Below, piece after piece: positions 61,312-64,000 of a stretch of 64,000 nucleotides of DNA. The stretch is from Chryseolinea serpens. GTDB lineage: Bacteria; Bacteroidota; Bacteroidia; Cytophagales; Cyclobacteriaceae. The notes under the pieces are model-generated. The model was not told where the DNA came from. It searched no databases and saw only the letters and a program-made list of their open reading frames with translations. Positions within the stretch are counted from its first letter, which is position 1. Every line of letters begins with the position of its first letter. The stretch lies in assembly GCF_900129725.1 (NCBI RefSeq), contig NZ_FQWQ01000002.1, positions 992,001 to 1,056,000 of the forward strand, read 5' to 3'. Position numbers and translations under genes: made by a program.

Positions 61312-63699
61312 ATGATTAAAAACTACTTTCTCATTACGTTCCGCAGCATGATGAAGAACAGTCTCTTCGTCGCCATCAACATCTTTGGTATGGGCGTGGC
61401 TATTGCGTGCTGTGTTGTGGGTTATTTTGCTTACGACTATGATGCGACCTTTGATGCGGTGCATCAGAACCGGGAGACCCTCTACCGGGTTAGCGCGGTG
61501 CGCGAGTTTGAAGGTTCGCTCACCCGGTTTGGGTATGCTGCGTTGCCGTTGGGGAATGTGGTCGATAAAACTTTCCCTGACGTGGAGCAGTCGTCGTGCT
61601 ATCTTTTTTCGACGTCGAATTTTAAACGGGGGGATGATCTGTTTGCGTCCAACCTCAGCTACGTGGACCCCGACTTCTTTCAGATGTTCTCCTTCGATTT
61701 TATTGCGGGCAAGGCTTCAGATCTGTCTGACAAAAGCAGTGTCTTTATCAGCGAGACCATGGCCGTCCGTTTGTTCCGGACGCCGGAAGATGCGCTGGGC
61801 AAGACCATGACGCAGGTGTATGGCCGCGAGGAAAAAGAAGTAAAAATTGCCGGCGTGTTCCGCGAGCAGCCCATGAACTCGAGCTTCTACAAAAACGAAG
61901 GTTCGGCCTTCATGCATGCCGACAACTATAAAGATGAATTTCCCACGATTCGCGAGGACGATTGGCGGCGTGAGAGCACGTTGTTTGTGCGGGTCAACAA
62001 TCCTTCGCGGGTGAGCACGGTGCACCAACAACTGCAGGCCTACATCGCGAACAATAATAAAGTGCGGGAAGATTTCCAGGTGAAAGAATTTGCACTTGAT
62101 CCTTTCGCCACGATGGCGCATCGCGACCGCGCTGAAAACGTGCGGGCCTATACGTGGGCCGCTCCTCCACAAGCTGCCATTGTGGGCTCTATGATCATGA
62201 GCGTGTTGATCTTGCTCATTGCGTGCTTTAATCTTACGAATACGGCGATTGCCATTTCCTCCAGGAGACTGAAAGAGATCGGCATCCGGAAAGTGATGGG
62301 GTCGATGCGGGCGCAACTGGTCTTCCAGTTTCTCGGCGAGACCACGTTCATTTGTCTCCTGGCGCTGGTGGTGGGTCTGGGTTTTGCCGACTTGCTCATC
62401 GCGGGGTGGAACCTCATGACGGCAAACCACATTCATCTTGAACCGCATTATTTCAGTAGCCCCGGTTTCCTGGCTTTTCTTTTTGGCGTGTTGTTCTTCA
62501 CGGGCCTGCTGGCCGGAAGCTATCCCTCGCTTTATATCAGCCGCTTCAAGCCGGTGACCATTTTGAAAGGCAAGCTCAAGTTTGGGGGCACCAACTATTT
62601 TACACGCACGTTGCTGGGGTTACAGTTTGCTATTTCGCTCATCACCATCGTGAGTGCGTTCGGGGTTCTGCAAAATGCGCGCTATCAGCAAAAATATGAT
62701 CTGGGTTTTGACGTGCACGGTTCGGTGATCGCCACGGTGAACGATCAAAGCGAGTTCGATACGTATCGCGACGCGTTGCAAAAAAATCCTGAAATACTTT
62801 CCCTTGCCGGCGCACGCAGCGGCATCTTCTCGAATCGCGCACACGAACCGGTAAAATACCAATCGCTGCAAGCTGAAGTCGACATCATCGAAGTAGGCGA
62901 CAACTACCTGAACACCCTCGGCCTGAAACTTCTGGAGGGCCGCGACTTTATGAAAGACTCCGAGACCGACCAGCGCGAGTCCATCATCATCACCCAAAGG
63001 ATGGCCAACCTCTTCAAGTGGGATAAGCCTTTGGGAAAGGAAATTATCTGGAAGGACACGCTGAAGTTGTATGTCGTGGGCGTGGTGAAGGATGTTTATA
63101 CGCAGGGGCTGTGGCGAGAGATGGAGCCGATGATGATCCGCTATGTGTTGCCGGCGCAATACAACCAGGTGGTGGTGAGCACGAAGGCGGAGAAGGTGTC
63201 GTCGGTCAATGCCTATATGCGGGAGCAGTGGGGTAAGGTTTTTCCGAACCGGTTGTATAACGGCTACATGTTGTCGGCTGAATTGGAACAGACGATTGCC
63301 TTGAACATGAGCATCGTTTATGGCTATGCGTTCCTGGGCGCGATCGCGATGTTGTTTTCGGCAACGGGGTTGTATACGTTGGTGTCGCTGAACATGATCC
63401 GGCGCATGAAGGAGATTGGCATCCGCAAAATTGTCGGGGCGTCGGTGTCGAGCATTATGCGGACGGTGAACCGGGAGTTTATCATCATTCTGACGCTGGC
63501 TTCCGTTGTGGGATCGTGGGCAGGCTTCAATTGGTGCAATACGATCATGAGCACGATCTGGAAATACTACCAGGGCGTGAATGTGTGGACGTTTGTTATT
63601 TCGGTGGGGTTGTTGTTTGTGATCTCTATCGGTACTATTGGTTACAAAGTCTTTAGCGTGGCTACGATGAATCCGGTGAAGAGTTTGCGGGATGAGTAG
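61312..63699 (+). CDS. FtsX/MacB-type ABC transporter permease
   Basis: A 795-aa permease with the MacB-like layout duplicated: N-terminal helix (about 13-38), periplasmic core domain (about 45-245), a three-helix FtsX block (about 280-410), a fourth helix near 430-450, a second periplasmic region (about 460-650), and a second FtsX block at the C terminus (about 665-790). The conserved turns RLKEIGIRKVMGSMRAQLVFQFLGE (landmark EIGIRKVMG) and MKEIGIRKIVGASVSSI appear in the two blocks. It needs a separate MacB-type ATPase, absent nearby. ATG 61312 (MIKNYFLITFRSMMKNS) is the family start; an upstream frame into the repeat is spurious. Repeat elements flank the gene on both sides. Confidence 0.9.
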   Translation: MIKNYFLITFRSMMKNSLFVAINIFGMGVAIACCVVGYFAYDYDATFDAVHQNRETLYRVSAVREFEGSLTRFGYAALPLGNVVDKTFPDVEQSSCYLFSTSNFKRGDDLFASNLSYVDPDFFQMFSFDFIAGKASDLSDKSSVFISETMAVRLFRTPEDALGKTMTQVYGREEKEVKIAGVFREQPMNSSFYKNEGSAFMHADNYKDEFPTIREDDWRRESTLFVRVNNPSRVSTVHQQLQAYIANNNKVREDFQVKEFALDPFATMAHRDRAENVRAYTWAAPPQAAIVGSMIMSVLILLIACFNLTNTAIAISSRRLKEIGIRKVMGSMRAQLVFQFLGETTFICLLALVVGLGFADLLIAGWNLMTANHIHLEPHYFSSPGFLAFLFGVLFFTGLLAGSYPSLYISRFKPVTILKGKLKFGGTNYFTRTLLGLQFAISLITIVSAFGVLQNARYQQKYDLGFDVHGSVIATVNDQSEFDTYRDALQKNPEILSLAGARSGIFSNRAHEPVKYQSLQAEVDIIEVGDNYLNTLGLKLLEGRDFMKDSETDQRESIIITQRMANLFKWDKPLGKEIIWKDTLKLYVVGVVKDVYTQGLWREMEPMMIRYVLPAQYNQVVVSTKAEKVSSVNAYMREQWGKVFPNRLYNGYMLSAELEQTIALNMSIVYGYAFLGAIAMLFSATGLYTLVSLNMIRRMKEIGIRKIVGASVSSIMRTVNREFIIILTLASVVGSWAGFNWCNTIMSTIWKYYQGVNVWTFVISVGLLFVISIGTIGYKVFSVATMNPVKSLRDE

Positions 63700-63717
63700 A
63701 CTCACGTCGCAGTACTT

Positions 63718-63950
63718 CGTCATGTCGCAGGCACAAGTTTTCTTAAAGGATGCGCACGTGGTTCAAGACATCCCGAGTTTCGAGAGCACTGAAATCGGAT
63801 AGGCTTCGCACTGAATAAAACGAAACCCGGCAAAACCCGATGGACGAGTCGCCCGATCTTAAATGCAACATCACACAGATGAAGCGAGCTGTCCACGGGG
63901 TCCCTTGAACTCGGGCGAAGCCAGAGGAAGGGCGTACCTGCGGAATGACG
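63718..63950. repeat. Fold-back repeat element, right copy
   Basis: 233-bp unit, about four-fifths identical by eye to the left copy, starting 19 bases after the FtsX-type stop. Its terminal repeats are CGTCATGTCGCAGGCAC (63718-63734) and GTACCTGCGGAATGACG (63934-63950). A further element seems to begin at 63978 (CGTCATGTCGCAGGCAC again) and runs off the window, so the copies may form a tandem array. Confidence 0.85.
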
Positions 63951-64000
63951 TGCGTTGTTGAAGACGCGGAAGTACTTCGTCATGTCGCAGGCACCAGTTT

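Noticed and set aside
60924-63950. Insertion sequence bounded by the repeats
   Set aside because: The enclosed gene is an FtsX-type permease, not a transposase, and no target-site duplication can be seen. Copies are also diverged.
63720-63983. Minus-strand frame in the right repeat (87 aa)
   Set aside because: It runs inside a non-coding fold-back element; in the left copy the same frame is broken and another frame is the longer one.

Overview
The window looks like chromosome of a Bacteroidota bacterium, most likely order Cytophagales. The supports are the phylum-specific families (DUF4270 and DUF4199 proteins, a GlmU-family nucleotidyltransferase, a CreD-type protein, CarboxypepD_reg-like exported proteins, LytTR/LytS pairs, PafA-type phosphatase), the lack of clear Shine-Dalgarno sites, and repeated occurrence of the Bacteroidota -7 promoter element TAnnTTTG upstream of starts (before icmF, rpmE2, the GlmU-like gene, typA, pruA, arsR and others). 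No phage, integrase, transposase, CRISPR array or rRNA is visible.

Layout. 1-10.4 kb: truncated EamA exporter, ceramidase-like exoenzyme, the fused B12 mutase IcmF, a tandem UspA protein, typA with a TPR protein, and an Uma2 protein. 10.4-18.9 kb: two RNA methyltransferases, a multi-PAS histidine kinase, VOC and DUF4199 proteins, a membrane-bound LuxR-type regulator, a YifB/ComM ATPase. 19-29.6 kb: MsbA-like ABC exporter next to a Wzi/RemB-like outer-membrane barrel, ribosomal protein L31 type B with a textbook promoter and terminator, a glmU-like/holB/hemC run, a cyclophilin lipoprotein, an RmlD-like reductase and an APC permease. 29.7-42.8 kb: an overlapping histidine kinase / response regulator / receiver-kinase cluster, PafA-like phosphatase, WG-repeat protein, an uncharacterised helical protein, ALDH7, HtrA protease. 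43-49 kb: Hsp20, tRNA-Asn, a small regulon built around a HTH_34 winged-helix protein, a radical SAM protein and CreD. 49-57.6 kb: pruA, arsR/yjjG, two carboxypeptidase-regulatory-like proteins, a LytTR/LytS system followed by Kelch and DUF4270 lipoproteins. 57.7-64 kb: tRNA-Pro, small exported protein, DinB, a membrane protein and an FtsX/MacB permease between two copies of a fold-back repeat.

Most of the gene content is ordinary housekeeping plus envelope and signalling functions. The unusual material is mainly non-coding: (1) a 7-bp-periodic repeat family forming inverted arms between genes and, at one site, read through as the C-terminal tail of a radical SAM protein; (2) roughly 232-bp elements with terminal inverted repeats flanking the FtsX gene; (3) identically spaced ACTTT/AAAGT operator-like arrays over two promoters around the HTH_34 gene; (4) a 129-bp in-frame duplication in a membrane-protein gene; (5) a nested inverted repeat upstream of hsp20; (6) a tRNA-Pro whose anticodon reads AGG. 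All assignments rest on reading motifs by eye; no database search was possible.
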